A stretch of DNA of 48,593 nucleotides from Rhodospirillales bacterium. Its GTDB lineage: Bacteria > Pseudomonadota > Alphaproteobacteria > Kiloniellales > JAKSDN01. The translations under genes and the position numbers were made by a program. Location of the stretch: NCBI GenBank assembly GCA_029859805.1, contig JAOUCL010000005.1, forward strand, positions 1 through 48,593. Reading direction: 5' to 3'. Shown piece by piece: positions 29,144 to 41,093 of this stretch (positions are counted from its first letter, which is position 1; every line of letters begins with the position of its first letter). The notes under the pieces were generated by a model. That model did no database searches. It was not told the origin of the DNA and was given only the letters and a program-made list of their open reading frames with translations.

Positions 29144-29234
29144 CGGCGTGAGCGGACTGGACCCTGTAAATACCGGCGCGATCTCCTACATGTTCGGGGT
29201 CGGCCGGCGATCGGCGTGGCGCGAGGAAACGGAT

Positions 29235-29494
29235 ATGGCCCGGGTCGAGATCTACTCCGCCATGTTTTGCCCGTTCTGCTCCCGGGCGAAGCAACTGCTT
29301 CAGGCCAAGGGTGCCGACGTCGACGAGATCGATGTCACCATGAGCCCCGGGCGCCGGCGCGAGATGATGGAGCGGGCCGCCGGCCAATACAGCGTGCCGC
29401 AAATCTTCATCGACGATGCCCATATCGGCGGCTGCGACGACCTTTACGCCCTGGAGGCCGCGGGTAAGCTCGACCGGCTGCTGAACGGCGCGAC

Positions 29495-29498
<4 letters not shown>
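29235..29498 (+). CDS. grxC: Glutaredoxin 3
   Basis: MARVEIYSAMFCPFCSRAKQLL...SVPQIFIDDAHIGGCDDLYALE. Confidence 0.96.
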
Positions 29499-30352
<854 letters not shown>

Positions 30353-30928
30353 TCAGGACCGCCCGGGGTCTTCCCGCAGAGCGCAGATGCGCTGGACGGC
30401 GGCCGGTTTTGGCCGCTCGACGTCGAGGTCCTCGTAGGCGAGAATCCGCAAGGATCCCCGCACCGCCTCGAGCAGTTCGCCCGCCTCCAGCAGATGGTCC
30501 GGGTTCGACGGCCGGCCGAAGCGCTCGTTGCCGCGGGCAAAGGTTTCGTAAATCAAGACCCCGTCCGGCGCCACGGACTCGATCAGGGCCGGGAGATGCG
30601 GCCGATACAGGTAGTTGGTGACCACCACGCCGGCGAAGCGCTGTCCGGCGAGTGGGAAGGGCCGGCCGTCCTCCAGGTCCACCTCCAGGGATTCCAGATC
30701 GGGGCGGCCGGCGAGATCGGCGATCCACGCGATATCCCGGTCCATGGCCAGGACCGGGTGGCCGAGCTCCAGGAACAGGCGGGTATGACGCCCGCCGCCG
30801 CAGGCGAGGTCGAGGACCCGGCCGCCGGCCGGCACCCGCCCGGCAAAGCGGCGCACCCAGGGCGACGGGTCGCGAAGCCCCAGGTGCCGGGTCCGGGACC
30901 GCTTCTTTTCCGCCCGATCGTTCGACAT
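30353..30928 (-). CDS. Class I SAM-dependent methyltransferase (TehB-like)
   Basis: VLDLACGGGRHTRLFLELGHPVLAMDRD; start placed at MSNDRAEKK. Confidence 0.85.
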   Translation of the reverse strand: MSNDRAEKKRSRTRHLGLRDPSPWVRRFAGRVPAGGRVLDLACGGGRHTRLFLELGHPVLAMDRDIAWIADLAGRPDLESLEVDLEDGRPFPLAGQRFAGVVVTNYLYRPHLPALIESVAPDGVLIYETFARGNERFGRPSNPDHLLEAGELLEAVRGSLRILAYEDLDVERPKPAAVQRICALREDPGRS

Positions 30929-31022
30929 AAGCCTCTTGCGAAGTGTTCCGCGAAACGTCACTTTTTATGGTAGCGTCATCGTATCATAACGCTTTGGAGG
31001 ATCGCCGCCAGGCGACAGTCGG

Positions 31023-31445
31023 ATGATCGTCTACGACCTGAAATGCCGCGACGGGCACCAGTTCGAGGCCTGGTTCCGCGACAGCGGCGCCTACGACGCC
31101 CAGGTCGAGGCGGGCGAGGTGCGGTGCCCGGTGTGCGGCTGCACCAACGTGCAGAAGGCCCTGATGGCGCCCAACCTGTCCCGCGGCGAGGCCAGCGCCC
31201 CGGCCGCTCAGGAAGACCAGGGGGCGGCTGAGGCGCGCCGGGCACTGCTCGAGCTGCGCCGCCAGGTCGAGTCGAACTGCGATTACGTCGGCGCGCGCTT
31301 TCCCGAGGAGGCACGGCGGATTCATTACGGCGAGAGCGACCGGCGCGGCATCTACGGCGAGACCACGTCGGAGGAGGCCGAGGCGCTCAAGGAGGAGGGC
31401 GTCGAGGTCCAGCGCATTCCCTGGCTGCCGCCCGAGAACGCCTGA
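31023..31445 (+). CDS. DUF1178 family protein
   Basis: MIVYDLKCRDGHQFEAWFRDSGAYDAQ...CPVCGC, HYGESDRRGIYGETT. Confidence 0.92.
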   Translation: MIVYDLKCRDGHQFEAWFRDSGAYDAQVEAGEVRCPVCGCTNVQKALMAPNLSRGEASAPAAQEDQGAAEARRALLELRRQVESNCDYVGARFPEEARRIHYGESDRRGIYGETTSEEAEALKEEGVEVQRIPWLPPENA

Positions 31446-31457
31446 GCGCGACCCGGC

Positions 31458-32222
31458 TCACCCCTTGACCGCGAAGACCATGTAGTTGACGGCGGTGTCG
31501 CGCGCCAGGCGCCAGCCGTCGGTCAGCGGGTTGTAGGCCATGCCGGCGATCTCCGTGACCGTCAGGCCGCCGGCGGCGAGCTCCCGGGCCAGCTCCGACG
31601 GCCGCACGAAACGGCGCCAGTCGTGGGTCCCGGGCGGCAGCCAGCGCAGCAGGTATTCGGCGCCCACTATGCCCAACAGGAAGGCCTTCGGCGTCCGGTT
31701 GAGGGTTGCCACGACCATGGCGCCGCCGGGTTTCACCAGGGTCCCGGAGGCCGCCAGGAAGGCGCCCAGGTCCGCGACGTGCTCGACCACCTCCATGTTG
31801 AGCACCGCGTCGAAGCGTGCTCCCGCGCCGGCCAGGTCTTCGGCCGCGGCGTGCCGGTAGTCGATGGCCAGGCCGCTTTCGGCGGCGTGCAGTGCGGCCA
31901 CCTTGATGTTGCGCTCGGCGGCGTCGATGCCGGTGACCTCGGCGCCCAGCCGGCAGAGCGGCTCCGCCAGCAGGCCGCCGCCACAGCCGATATCCAGCAG
32001 CGACAGGCCGGCCAGGGGCCGGTCAGCCAGGGGATCACGTTCGAAATGGCCCGCAATCCGGTCGCGCACGAAGGCCAGACGCGTCGGGTTAAGCTTGTGC
32101 AGCGGCCGGAACTTGCCGGCCGGGTCCCACCATTCCTCCGCCATGGCCGAGAACTTGGCGATTTCCGCCGGGTCGACGCTGCCTCCGGCGTCGGGCCCGG
32201 GTCCGGCTTTGGCCTCGGTCAT
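31458..32222 (-). CDS. ubiG: Bifunctional ubiquinone biosynthesis O-methyltransferase
   Basis: [61 protein letters not shown]. Confidence 0.95.
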   Translation of the reverse strand: MTEAKAGPGPDAGGSVDPAEIAKFSAMAEEWWDPAGKFRPLHKLNPTRLAFVRDRIAGHFERDPLADRPLAGLSLLDIGCGGGLLAEPLCRLGAEVTGIDAAERNIKVAALHAAESGLAIDYRHAAAEDLAGAGARFDAVLNMEVVEHVADLGAFLAASGTLVKPGGAMVVATLNRTPKAFLLGIVGAEYLLRWLPPGTHDWRRFVRPSELARELAAGGLTVTEIAGMAYNPLTDGWRLARDTAVNYMVFAVKG

Positions 32223-32356
32223 GGTCGGGGGGACTCCCTTCGGTTCTCGGGCCGGCGCTTGTTCGGGCGGCCCGTAGAGAGTATGGATAGCCCCCGCCGT
32301 CCGGGCAATGGGGGATCCGGGCGGATGGATGGCACACCCGCAGACCGGGGACCGCG

Positions 32357-33583
32357 ATGGCCCGAATCGTCATGAAATTCGGCGGCACTTCGGTGGCCGA
32401 CATCGAGCGCATCCGCAAGGTCGCCGAGCGGGTCAAGGCCCAGGCCGACAAGGGTGACGAGGTGGCCGTGGCCGTCTCGGCCATGGCCGGCGAGACCGAT
32501 CGGCTGGTCGCCAAGGTGGACCAGGTCGGCCAGCTCTATGATCTGCGCGAATACGACGTCGTGGTCTCCTCGGGCGAGCAGGTGACCGTCGGGCTCCTGG
32601 CCATAGCCTTGCAGGACCTCGGCGTGGCGGCCCGGTCCTGGCTCGGCTGGCAGATCCCGATCCGCACCGATTCCGCCCATGGCAGCGCGCGCATCGAGCG
32701 GATCGAGATCGACGAGATCGTCCGCCGCTTCGCGGAGGGGCAGGTGGCGGTGGTCGCCGGCTTCCAGGGGCTCGACCCACAGGAACGCATCACGACGCTG
32801 GGCCGTGGCGGCTCGGACACCTCCGCCGTGGCCCTTGCGGCGGCCTTGGGTGCCGACCGCTGCGACATCTACACCGATGTCGACGGGGTCTATACCTCCG
32901 ACCCCAGAATCGTCGCCCGGGCCCGCAAGCTGGAGCGGGTGACCTACGAGGAAATGCTCGAGATGGCCTCGCAGGGGGCCAAGGTATTGCAGACCCGTTC
33001 GGTCGAGATGGCCATGAAGCATCGCGTGCGCGTCCAGGTGCGGTCCAGTTTCCAGGACGGCCCGGGCACGCTCGTCGTGGACGAGGACGAAATCGTGGAA
33101 CAGGCAGTCGTCAGTGGAATCGCCTACAGCCGGGACGAGGCGAAGATCACCCTACTCAAGGTCCCGGACCGCCCCGGCGTGGCAGCCAAGATATTCGGCC
33201 CTCTGGCCGACGCGGCGATCAACGTCGATATGATCGTCCAGAACGTGTCCCCCGAGGGCGACCAGACGGACCTGACCTTTACCGTGGGCAAGGCCGACCT
33301 GGACCGGGCCGTGCAGGTCATTAAGGAAAAATGCACGGATCTGGGGTATGCCGACATCCTGGCCGATGCCAACGTGGTCAAGGTCTCGGTCATCGGCGTT
33401 GGGATGCGCAGCCATGCAGGGGTCGCTCAGCAGATGTTCAACGCGCTCGCGGACAAAGGCATCAATATCCAGGTCATATCGACCTCGGAGATCAAGGTGA
33501 GCGTGCTGATCGCGGAGGACTACACCGAGTTGGCCTTGCGCAGCCTTCACACGGCCTACGGACTCGATGCGGCCGAGGCCTAG
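32357..33583 (+). CDS. lysC: Aspartate kinase
   Basis: [53 protein letters not shown], tandem ACT domains. Confidence 0.96.
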   Translation: MARIVMKFGGTSVADIERIRKVAERVKAQADKGDEVAVAVSAMAGETDRLVAKVDQVGQLYDLREYDVVVSSGEQVTVGLLAIALQDLGVAARSWLGWQIPIRTDSAHGSARIERIEIDEIVRRFAEGQVAVVAGFQGLDPQERITTLGRGGSDTSAVALAAALGADRCDIYTDVDGVYTSDPRIVARARKLERVTYEEMLEMASQGAKVLQTRSVEMAMKHRVRVQVRSSFQDGPGTLVVDEDEIVEQAVVSGIAYSRDEAKITLLKVPDRPGVAAKIFGPLADAAINVDMIVQNVSPEGDQTDLTFTVGKADLDRAVQVIKEKCTDLGYADILADANVVKVSVIGVGMRSHAGVAQQMFNALADKGINIQVISTSEIKVSVLIAEDYTELALRSLHTAYGLDAAEA

Positions 33584-33770
33584 GCGGATGTTGCCGATTG
33601 CCGGGTCGGGGGTGAATCTGGTAAAAGGCCGATGTTTGGGGATCTAGGGGTCGGGCGTAGGTGCGGGGCGATTCCACGCAGGTCCCCGCGGGAGGATTCG
33701 CAAACGGACGGCGGTCTTCCGATAGCGCCTGCGTTGAACTGCTGGTGAAGCGAAGGCACTAGAACCCGCC

Positions 33771-35075
33771 ATGGCGGAACAGATACCACACCCAGATCCC
33801 GACGCACCCCGGCTCGAGGCCGACGAATTCCAGCCGGCCGCGAAGGCGCAGGCGGAAACGATGCCTCATGGCGTTGCCGCGACGTTGAAGGAAGCGCGCG
33901 AGCGGCACGACCGCAGTCTTCGCGACGTCGCGGCCGTGTTAAAGATCCGCTATGTCTACCTGCAGGCGATCGAGGACGGCGAGTTCAACAAGCTGCCGGG
34001 CAACGCCTATGCCATTGGGTTCCTGCGCAGCTATGCCGAATACCTCGGGCTCGACAGCGATGACCTGGTCACCCGCTTCAAGGCCGAGGCTGCCCTGCTC
34101 GGCAGTCAGACGCAGCTCGTGTTCCCCGCCCCGGTGCCCGAAGGAAAGGTGCCGGGCGCGGCATTGATTCTCGTCTCGGTACTGTTCTTCGGCCTCGCCT
34201 ACGGCGCCTGGTCGTTCTTCTCGAAGGAGGAAGGGCAGGTCGCCGATCTCGTTCCCACGGTACCGGAGCGCCTGCAGGATTTGCTTGCCGACGAGCAGGC
34301 GGGGGCGAGCGTTGCGCCCGCGGAGTCCGTGTCGGACGCCGAGGCCGGTGCCGCCGCTGAGCTCGAACCCGGCGGCGGGGTGGATCCGGCGGCGCCGGAG
34401 GAAATCGCGCGCACCGGGGTCCCGTCGGGCGGAACGAAAGCGGCCGCGCCGTCGTCGTTGGCGACGACCCCATTCGAGACGGCCCCGATCGAATCGGATG
34501 CCGTGCCCGCCGGTTCGAACGGCACGGAGCCCGCGGCCACCGGCGGCGCGACGGCTTCGGGCGAGCCCGCGCAGCCGGCCGAGGCGACCGCTTCCACGGT
34601 GTCTTCGGGCGATATCCCGGTTGCCGCCTCTACACCGGAGGCCGGCCCGGCGCAGCCGGTTCCGGCCACGCCCCCGCTGGAAACGTCGCCTACGACGATC
34701 GCGACGGCGCCGGAGCCCCAGGCCATCCCGGCCGCGCCCTCCACCGGCGAAACGGCCGCAGCAGGGCCCTTGGTGGCTCAAGTCTACGGCCGAGGGAACA
34801 TCGGTACCCGTGTCGTCCTGCGCGCCACGCAGGACAGCTGGGTGCAGGTGCGCGACCGCAACGAAGATCTGCTGTTTACACGGGTTCTGCGTGCCGGCGA
34901 CAGCTATCAGGTACCGAACCAGTCCGGCCTGACCCTGCTGACCGGCAACGCCGGTGGCCTCGAAATCGAAGTGGACGGGACCGTCCTGGGGGCACTTGGG
35001 CCGGTCGGAACGGTGCGCCGCAACGTGGCCCTGGAGCCCGCGGGCCTGCTGGACGGCTCCACCCTCGCGCAGTGA
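33771..35075 (+). CDS. RodZ-like HTH plus DUF4115 protein with long Ala/Pro/Thr-rich linker
   Basis: [64 protein letters not shown], one TM segment, C-terminal DUF4115-like domain. Confidence 0.9.
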   Translation: MAEQIPHPDPDAPRLEADEFQPAAKAQAETMPHGVAATLKEARERHDRSLRDVAAVLKIRYVYLQAIEDGEFNKLPGNAYAIGFLRSYAEYLGLDSDDLVTRFKAEAALLGSQTQLVFPAPVPEGKVPGAALILVSVLFFGLAYGAWSFFSKEEGQVADLVPTVPERLQDLLADEQAGASVAPAESVSDAEAGAAAELEPGGGVDPAAPEEIARTGVPSGGTKAAAPSSLATTPFETAPIESDAVPAGSNGTEPAATGGATASGEPAQPAEATASTVSSGDIPVAASTPEAGPAQPVPATPPLETSPTTIATAPEPQAIPAAPSTGETAAAGPLVAQVYGRGNIGTRVVLRATQDSWVQVRDRNEDLLFTRVLRAGDSYQVPNQSGLTLLTGNAGGLEIEVDGTVLGALGPVGTVRRNVALEPAGLLDGSTLAQ

Positions 35076-35190
35076 GGCGCTCCCGGCTCGGGCCTGCGGG
35101 CTTGAAGTTGCTCCGGTCTCGGCGCATGTTGTGGCCGGTCGGGGCCAATCCGGGTCCCGAAGCATTAGGTCACGACTTGAGAGCCTGTCC

Positions 35191-36342
35191 ATGAGCGTCC
35201 GTCCCTATCGCGACATAAACCGCCGCCGGTCGCGGCGGATCCAGGTCGGCGCGGTGGCGGTGGGCGGCGATGCGCCGATCAGCGTTCAGTCGATGACCAA
35301 CACGCTGACCACGGACGTCGAGGCTACCATCGGCCAGATCCGCCAGCTCGAGCTGGCCGGCGCGGACATTGTCCGGGTCTCCTGTCCGGACCGGGACTCG
35401 ACCGAGGCCCTGTCGAAGATCGTGCCGGAAGTGACCGTCCCGATCGTGGCGGACATCCACTTCCATTACAAAAGGGCGATCGAGGCGGCCGAAGCGGGGG
35501 CCGCCTGCCTGCGCATCAATCCGGGCAATATCGGTGCCCGCGAGCGGGTCCGCGAGGTCGTCCGGGCCGCGCGCGATCACGGCTGCTCCATGCGAATCGG
35601 GGTCAACGCGGGCTCGCTGGAGCGCGACCTTCTGGAGAAGTACGGCGAGCCCTGTCCGGAAGCGATGGTCGAAAGTGCGCTCAACCACGCCAGAATGCTC
35701 GAGGACGAGGGCTTTTTCGAGTTCAAGATTTCGTGCAAGGCCTCGGACGTCTTCCTTGCCGTGGCCGCCTATGTGGGGTTGGCCGAGGCCTGCGACTATC
35801 CGCTGCACATCGGGGTCACCGAGGCCGGCGGCCTGCGCAGCGGCACGATCAAGTCGTCGATCGGCCTCGGCAACCTGTTGTGGTCCGGGATCGGCGACAC
35901 GCTGCGCGTATCGCTCTCGGCCGATCCCGTCGAGGAGGTCAAGGTCGGCTTCGACATGCTGAAGGCCTTGGGCCTGCGTCACCGCGGCGTGAACGTCGTC
36001 TCCTGCCCCTCCTGCGCCCGCCAGCAGTTCGAGGTGATCAAGACGGTGGAGCTGCTCGAGCCGCGTTTGGCGCACATAACGACGCCGTTGACGGTTTCGG
36101 TCATCGGCTGCGTGGTCAACGGACCCGGGGAGGCGCGCGAGACCGATATCGGCTTCACCGGCGGCGGTAACGGGACCCATCAGGTCTATATTGCCGGTTT
36201 GCCGAACCATCGCCTCAAGGACCGGGACATCGTCGATCACTTGGTCACGCTGATCGAGAAGAAGGCGGCCGAGGTCGACGCGGCCCGCACGACCGAGGCG
36301 CCCGGCGACGAATTGCCGCTCGTTGCCCCCGCCGCGTCTTAG
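35191..36342 (+). CDS. ispG: 4-hydroxy-3-methylbut-2-enyl-diphosphate synthase
   Basis: [56 protein letters not shown]. Confidence 0.97.
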   Translation: MSVRPYRDINRRRSRRIQVGAVAVGGDAPISVQSMTNTLTTDVEATIGQIRQLELAGADIVRVSCPDRDSTEALSKIVPEVTVPIVADIHFHYKRAIEAAEAGAACLRINPGNIGARERVREVVRAARDHGCSMRIGVNAGSLERDLLEKYGEPCPEAMVESALNHARMLEDEGFFEFKISCKASDVFLAVAAYVGLAEACDYPLHIGVTEAGGLRSGTIKSSIGLGNLLWSGIGDTLRVSLSADPVEEVKVGFDMLKALGLRHRGVNVVSCPSCARQQFEVIKTVELLEPRLAHITTPLTVSVIGCVVNGPGEARETDIGFTGGGNGTHQVYIAGLPNHRLKDRDIVDHLVTLIEKKAAEVDAARTTEAPGDELPLVAPAAS

Positions 36343-36360
36343 ACCGGTCGGAGACGCGCC

Positions 36361-37605
36361 TTGTCCACGCTGCAGCCGGTTCGCGGCACCCGCGACATTC
36401 TGCCCGACGAGATGCGCCGCCACCGCGTCGTCATCGACACCGCCCGGGCCCTGGCCGAGCAATACGGCTATCTGGAGATGTCGACCCCGGTGTTCGAGTT
36501 CACCGAGGTCTTCAAGCGAAGCCTCGGCGACACCTCGGACGTGGTCACCAAGGAGATGTACACCTTCTCCATGAAGGAGAGCGAAGAGCTCACGCTTCGG
36601 CCCGAGGCCACCGCCGGGATCGCGCGAGCCTTCATCTCCGGAGGCCTGGCCCAGCAATTGCCCCTCAAGTACTTCTACTGCGGGCCGATGTTTCGTCACG
36701 AGCGTCCGCAGAAAGGCCGTCAGCGCCAGTTCCATCAGATCGACGTGGAGCTGCTCGGCGTGGCGGAACCCCTCGGGGATGTCGAGGTCATTGCGATCGG
36801 CGCCCATGTGCTGGACGCGCTGGGTGTCCTCGAGAAGACGGCATTGGAGCTCAACACCTTGGGCGATCCGGAGAGCCGTAGAGCCTATCGCGCCGCGCTG
36901 GTCGAGTACTTTCAAGATCACCGGGCGCAGCTCTCCGCGGACAGCCTCGATCGCTTGGATCGGAACCCCTTGAGGATCCTGGATTCAAAGAACGAAGGTG
37001 ATCGCCGGGTGATCGCCGATGCACCGTTGTTCGGCGACTACCTGAACCAGGAGAGCCGCGACTTCTTCGACACCGTCAAGGCCGGCCTCGAAGTGCTCGA
37101 CATTCCCTATCAGCTGAATCCCCGGCTGGTTCGCGGGCTTGATTACTACACGCACACGGCCTTCGAGTTCACGACCCGCGAGCTGGGCGCACAGGGCGCC
37201 GTCCTGGCCGGCGGCCGTTACGACGGCTTGATCGAGACGATCGGCGGGCCGTCGACCCCGGGAATCGGCTGGGCGGCCGGGGTCGAGCGCCTCTCCATGC
37301 TGCTCGGACGGGCGCCGGTGGCGCCGCGCCCGGTCGTCGTCGTGCCGGTGGGCGGCGGCGCGGAGGAGGCGGCGCTCACGCTGACCCAGCGTCTGCGCCA
37401 GGCCGGCCTCTCCATAGAGCTCGGTTTCAGCGGCAACCTCAAGAAACGGATGAAGCGGGCGGATCGGCTGAATGCGCGGGCCGCCGTCATTCTGGGCGAG
37501 GACGAGCTGGCCCGGAACAGCGCGACGGTCCGCGACCTCGATACCGGCGAGCAGGAGCTCGTGTCTCTCGACGTATTGAGCGACCGGCTCGCCCGCTTCG
37601 GATAG
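36361..37605 (+). CDS. hisS: Histidyl-tRNA synthetase
   Basis: LRPEATAGIARAFI, FRHERPQKGRQRQFHQ, LVRGLDYYTHTAFEF. Confidence 0.97.
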   Translation: MSTLQPVRGTRDILPDEMRRHRVVIDTARALAEQYGYLEMSTPVFEFTEVFKRSLGDTSDVVTKEMYTFSMKESEELTLRPEATAGIARAFISGGLAQQLPLKYFYCGPMFRHERPQKGRQRQFHQIDVELLGVAEPLGDVEVIAIGAHVLDALGVLEKTALELNTLGDPESRRAYRAALVEYFQDHRAQLSADSLDRLDRNPLRILDSKNEGDRRVIADAPLFGDYLNQESRDFFDTVKAGLEVLDIPYQLNPRLVRGLDYYTHTAFEFTTRELGAQGAVLAGGRYDGLIETIGGPSTPGIGWAAGVERLSMLLGRAPVAPRPVVVVPVGGGAEEAALTLTQRLRQAGLSIELGFSGNLKKRMKRADRLNARAAVILGEDELARNSATVRDLDTGEQELVSLDVLSDRLARFG

Positions 37606-37615
37606 CGGAGGCACC

Positions 37616-38914
37616 ATGGCCGTGAACGGCGATCCGGCCCGTCGACTCCTCGTGTTCGGTGTCAACCACCGCTCGGCGACCGCCGCGCTGCGCGACCGCC
37701 TTATGGTAGAGGAATTCAATCAACCGGCTCTGCTCGCGGAGGTCGGCGCGGCCGGCCTGGACCAAGCCCTGTTGTTGGCCACCTGCGATCGACTCGAGGT
37801 GGTGACTCTGCACGAGGACCCGGAGGCGGCGATCGCGCCGCTGCTTGAGATCTTCGCCGAGTGGGCACAGGTCTCGAAGGACGAGTTGCAGGGCCAAAGC
37901 TATCGCCATCTGGACGAAGCGGCCTTGCGGCATGTCTTCGCCGTCGCCGCATCGCTGGACAGCCAGGTGGTCGGCGAGCCGCAGGTGCTCGGCCAAGTGA
38001 AGGAGAGTCACCGGCTGGCGACCGCCGCGGGCATCCTGGGACCGGGGCTCGAGGCAATCTTGCAGGCCGCTTACGTCGCGGCCAAGCGGGTGCGCAACGA
38101 AACTCCGGTGGCCGAGCGGCCGGTTTCGATGACCGCGTCCGCGTTGATGGTCGCGCGAAACCTCCACGGCGATGTGGCGCAGTGCAGCGCGCTGGTGATC
38201 GGCCTTGGCGAGATGGGCGAGATGATGGCCCTCGAGCTCAAGGACGCGGGCATCGGCGAGCTGACCCTCACACATGGATCCGCGGCCAGGGCCGAAGCCG
38301 CGGCGCATCGCCTGCGCTGTCACTTCCGGCTTTGGGAAGAACTTGCGGAGGCGTTGGCCAGCGCCGATATAGTGATAACCGCCTTGGGTTCGGGGCGTTA
38401 CACGGTGACCGCGCCCCTGGCCGAGGCGGCGCTCAAGCAACGCCGGCGGCGGCCGATCCTGTTCATCGATTCCGCCGTGCCGGGCGACGTCGAGCCGGCG
38501 GTCCAGGATCTGGACGGCGCCTTCGTCTATGACCTCGACGACCTTGAGAACGTCGCACGCGATGGCAAGGAGACCCGCGAGGCTACGGCACTGGCGGCCT
38601 GGCGGGTGATCGAGGAAGAGCTGGCGGTTTTCCGGCGCAGGCGCGCGGAACGGGCGGCCGTGCCGGCGGTAGCGGCGCTCCGGCAGCACTTCGAGGCGGT
38701 ACGCAAAGAGGTGCTGAGCCAGAGCGGACTCGATGCCGAAGTGGCGACCCGCCTGCTGGTCAAGCGGTTGCTGCACACGCCCAGTGCAGCCCTGCGCGCT
38801 GCCGCGGCGGGCGATCCGGAGGCGGGGCGCGAACTGGAACGAGCCGCCGAACGCCTGTTCCGGATGGACGAGTCGACGCCGGAGTCCGACGTGGACACCG
38901 GCGGGGAGAAGTAA
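37616..38914 (+). CDS. hemA: Glutamyl-tRNA reductase
   Basis: GVNHRSATAALRDRL, LLATCDRLEVV, VVGEPQVLGQVKESHR, VIGLGEMGEMMA. Confidence 0.95.
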   Translation: MAVNGDPARRLLVFGVNHRSATAALRDRLMVEEFNQPALLAEVGAAGLDQALLLATCDRLEVVTLHEDPEAAIAPLLEIFAEWAQVSKDELQGQSYRHLDEAALRHVFAVAASLDSQVVGEPQVLGQVKESHRLATAAGILGPGLEAILQAAYVAAKRVRNETPVAERPVSMTASALMVARNLHGDVAQCSALVIGLGEMGEMMALELKDAGIGELTLTHGSAARAEAAAHRLRCHFRLWEELAEALASADIVITALGSGRYTVTAPLAEAALKQRRRRPILFIDSAVPGDVEPAVQDLDGAFVYDLDDLENVARDGKETREATALAAWRVIEEELAVFRRRRAERAAVPAVAALRQHFEAVRKEVLSQSGLDAEVATRLLVKRLLHTPSAALRAAAAGDPEAGRELERAAERLFRMDESTPESDVDTGGEK

Positions 38915-38917
38915 GGA

Positions 38918-39994
38918 GTGAACCTGGAGGAAAAGCTGGAACGGGTCGCGGCGCGGCTCGCGGAACTGAGCAGCCTGGTCGCTGAGCACCCAGACCCGGC
39001 ATCGAGCGGCTATAGCGATATGCTCAAGGAGCTCGCGGAGCTCACGCCCGTGGTCGAGCGCATCGAGGACCTGCGCCGCGTTCGCGGCGAGCTGAGCGAC
39101 GTGGAGAGCCTGCTCGGAGATCCCGAGTCGGATACGGAGATGCGCGCCCTCGCCACATCAGAGCGGCGGAGCCTGGAAGCGCGGATTCCCGAGTTGGAGC
39201 AGGAGCTGAAACTGCTCCTGCTGCCGAAGGATGAGGCCGACGAACGCAACGCCATCCTCGAGGTTCGGGCCGGCACCGGTGGCGAGGAAGCCGCGCTCTT
39301 CGCGGCCGAGCTGTTCCGCATGTATCAGCGCTACGCCGAGCAGCATGGCTGGCGCTTCGAGCCGCTCAATATCTCGGAGACCGGTATCGGCGGTTACAAG
39401 GAAGCGAGCGCGACGATCGCCGGCAAGGAGGTTTTCGCACGGCTCAAGTTCGAATCCGGGCCGCATCGCGTGCAACGGGTGCCTGCCACCGAGTCGGGCG
39501 GTCGTATCCACACCTCCGCGGCGACCGTTGCCGTGCTGCCCGAAGCCGAGGAGGTCGACGTGCAGATCGACGAGAAGGATCTGCGCATCGACACGTTTCG
39601 TGCCCAAGGCGCCGGCGGGCAGCACGTCAACAAGACCGACAGCGCGGTGCGCATAACCCATCTGCCCAGCGGTATCGTGGTCGGTTGCCAGGACGAGAAA
39701 TCCCAGCACAAGAACCGGGCCAAGGCGATGAAGGTTCTGCGCGCCCGGCTCTACGAACAGCAGCGTGAGGAGATGGACGCGGCGCGCGCCGCGACGCGCC
39801 GCTCCCAGGTCGGCAGCGGGGACCGGTCCGAAAAGATCCGCACCTACAACTTTCCGCAGGGCCGCGTCACCGACCACCGCATCAATCTCACGCTCTACAA
39901 GCTGGACAGGGTTCTGGCGGGCGAGGCCTTGGACGAGCTGATCGAGACCTTGATTGCCGAGGACCAGGCGGCGCGCCTGGCGGCCCTTCAATGA
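38918..39994 (+). CDS. prfA: Peptide chain release factor 1 (GTG start)
   Basis: [52 protein letters not shown] (GGQ). Confidence 0.97.
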   Translation: MNLEEKLERVAARLAELSSLVAEHPDPASSGYSDMLKELAELTPVVERIEDLRRVRGELSDVESLLGDPESDTEMRALATSERRSLEARIPELEQELKLLLLPKDEADERNAILEVRAGTGGEEAALFAAELFRMYQRYAEQHGWRFEPLNISETGIGGYKEASATIAGKEVFARLKFESGPHRVQRVPATESGGRIHTSAATVAVLPEAEEVDVQIDEKDLRIDTFRAQGAGGQHVNKTDSAVRITHLPSGIVVGCQDEKSQHKNRAKAMKVLRARLYEQQREEMDAARAATRRSQVGSGDRSEKIRTYNFPQGRVTDHRINLTLYKLDRVLAGEALDELIETLIAEDQAARLAALQ

Positions 39995-40890
39995 ACGCGC
40001 CGATACGTGGCTGTCAGACCACTATCGGCACGGCCCTGGACCGGGCCGCCGAAAGCCTCGGGGCCGCCGGGGTCGAGCAGCCGCGCCGCGACGCGCGCTT
40101 GCTGTTGGCCGAGGCGCTGGGCGGCGGCGCGGCACTGATCACCGGCTATCCCGAGCGGCAGCTCGACGCCGCCGAAGTCGATCGTTTCGCGGCCCTGATC
40201 CGGCGCCGTTCGGCCCGCGAACCGGTCTCGCGAATCCTCGGCCGCCGGGATTTCTGGAGCTTGACCCTGCGCGTGACCCCCCACGTGCTGGACCCGCGGC
40301 CGGACAGCGAGACCCTCGTCGAAGCGGTCTTGGCGCGGATCGGAGATCGTGATGCCGCGTTGCAGGTGCTCGATCTCGGCACGGGCAGCGGCTGCCTGTT
40401 GCTGGCGCTCCTGTCCGAGTTGCCGCGGGCGCGGGGGCTCGGCGTCGATATCAGTCCTTCGGCCCTCTCCACCGCGCGGGAAAACGCCCGCGTCCTCGAC
40501 CTTTCGTCGCGCGCCGAATTCCGCCGGGGCGACTGGGCGCGGGAGCTTGTCGGATCCTGGCAAGTTATTGTTAGTAATCCGCCCTATATAATAGAGAGTG
40601 CTATTGCCGACTTGGCGCCCGAGGTCGCTCGCTACGATCCGAACATGGCGTTGTCGGGTGGCGCCGACGGGCTGGTGGCGTACCGAAGCTTGGTGCCTCA
40701 GGCAGCTCGGCTTCTGGCCCCGGGAGGAATCCTGGCCCTCGAAGTTGGCGCCGGACAAGCGGACGAGGTCGAACAACTGCTCGGCGGGGCTGGCTTGCTA
40801 GGCCTTTGCCGCGCACGCGATCTCACGGGAACAGACCGCTGCGTGCTGGCGACGAACAAGGCGGGAATAAGCGAAAATACGATCGGTTGA
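39991..40890 (+). CDS. prmC: Peptide chain release factor N5-glutamine methyltransferase
   Basis: [27 protein letters not shown] (NPPY). Confidence 0.96.
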   Translation: MNAPIRGCQTTIGTALDRAAESLGAAGVEQPRRDARLLLAEALGGGAALITGYPERQLDAAEVDRFAALIRRRSAREPVSRILGRRDFWSLTLRVTPHVLDPRPDSETLVEAVLARIGDRDAALQVLDLGTGSGCLLLALLSELPRARGLGVDISPSALSTARENARVLDLSSRAEFRRGDWARELVGSWQVIVSNPPYIIESAIADLAPEVARYDPNMALSGGADGLVAYRSLVPQAARLLAPGGILALEVGAGQADEVEQLLGGAGLLGLCRARDLTGTDRCVLATNKAGISENTIG

Positions 40891-40913
40891 TTGAAAAAAA
40901 CAGTTGGAAAGTG

Positions 40914-40997
40914 GCGCATTCAGGACTAGGTTTGAGGGGTGAGCCCAAGGCTCCTGCGTCCCAGAGGGACGTCCCACGACCCCCAAATTGAGTGCGT
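40914..40997 (+). ncRNA. Candidate structured RNA (three-way junction) in prmC-DUF4167 intergenic leader
   Basis: Hand folding: 40914-40922 with 40989-40997; 40931-40940 with 40979-40987 (one bulged A); hairpins 40941-40953 (GAGCC-CAA-GGCTC) and 40957-40971 (CGTCCC-AGA-GGGACG). Strand assumed from flanking genes. Confidence 0.4.
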
Positions 40998-41093
40998 GGA
41001 AGAATAGCTCGCAAGATCGCCCAAAGGCGGTGCACGAGGAGATGCGAGTGAATGACGTCCGTTTAGGACTAACAGATCTAAAGTAACGGAGCT

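Noticed and set aside
34380-34780. Repetitive Ala/Pro/Thr/Gly coding in the RodZ-like gene as possible minisatellite
   Set aside because: Low-complexity linker typical of RodZ-like proteins; no exact tandem unit visible.
35170-36921. 583-aa - strand ORF antisense to ispG/hisS
   Set aside because: Spans two confidently assigned genes on the other strand; GC-rich artefact. Same reasoning applied to 21259-22920 (+), 12417-13592 (-), 37487-38989 (-), 18370-19542 (-) and 33939-35192 (-).
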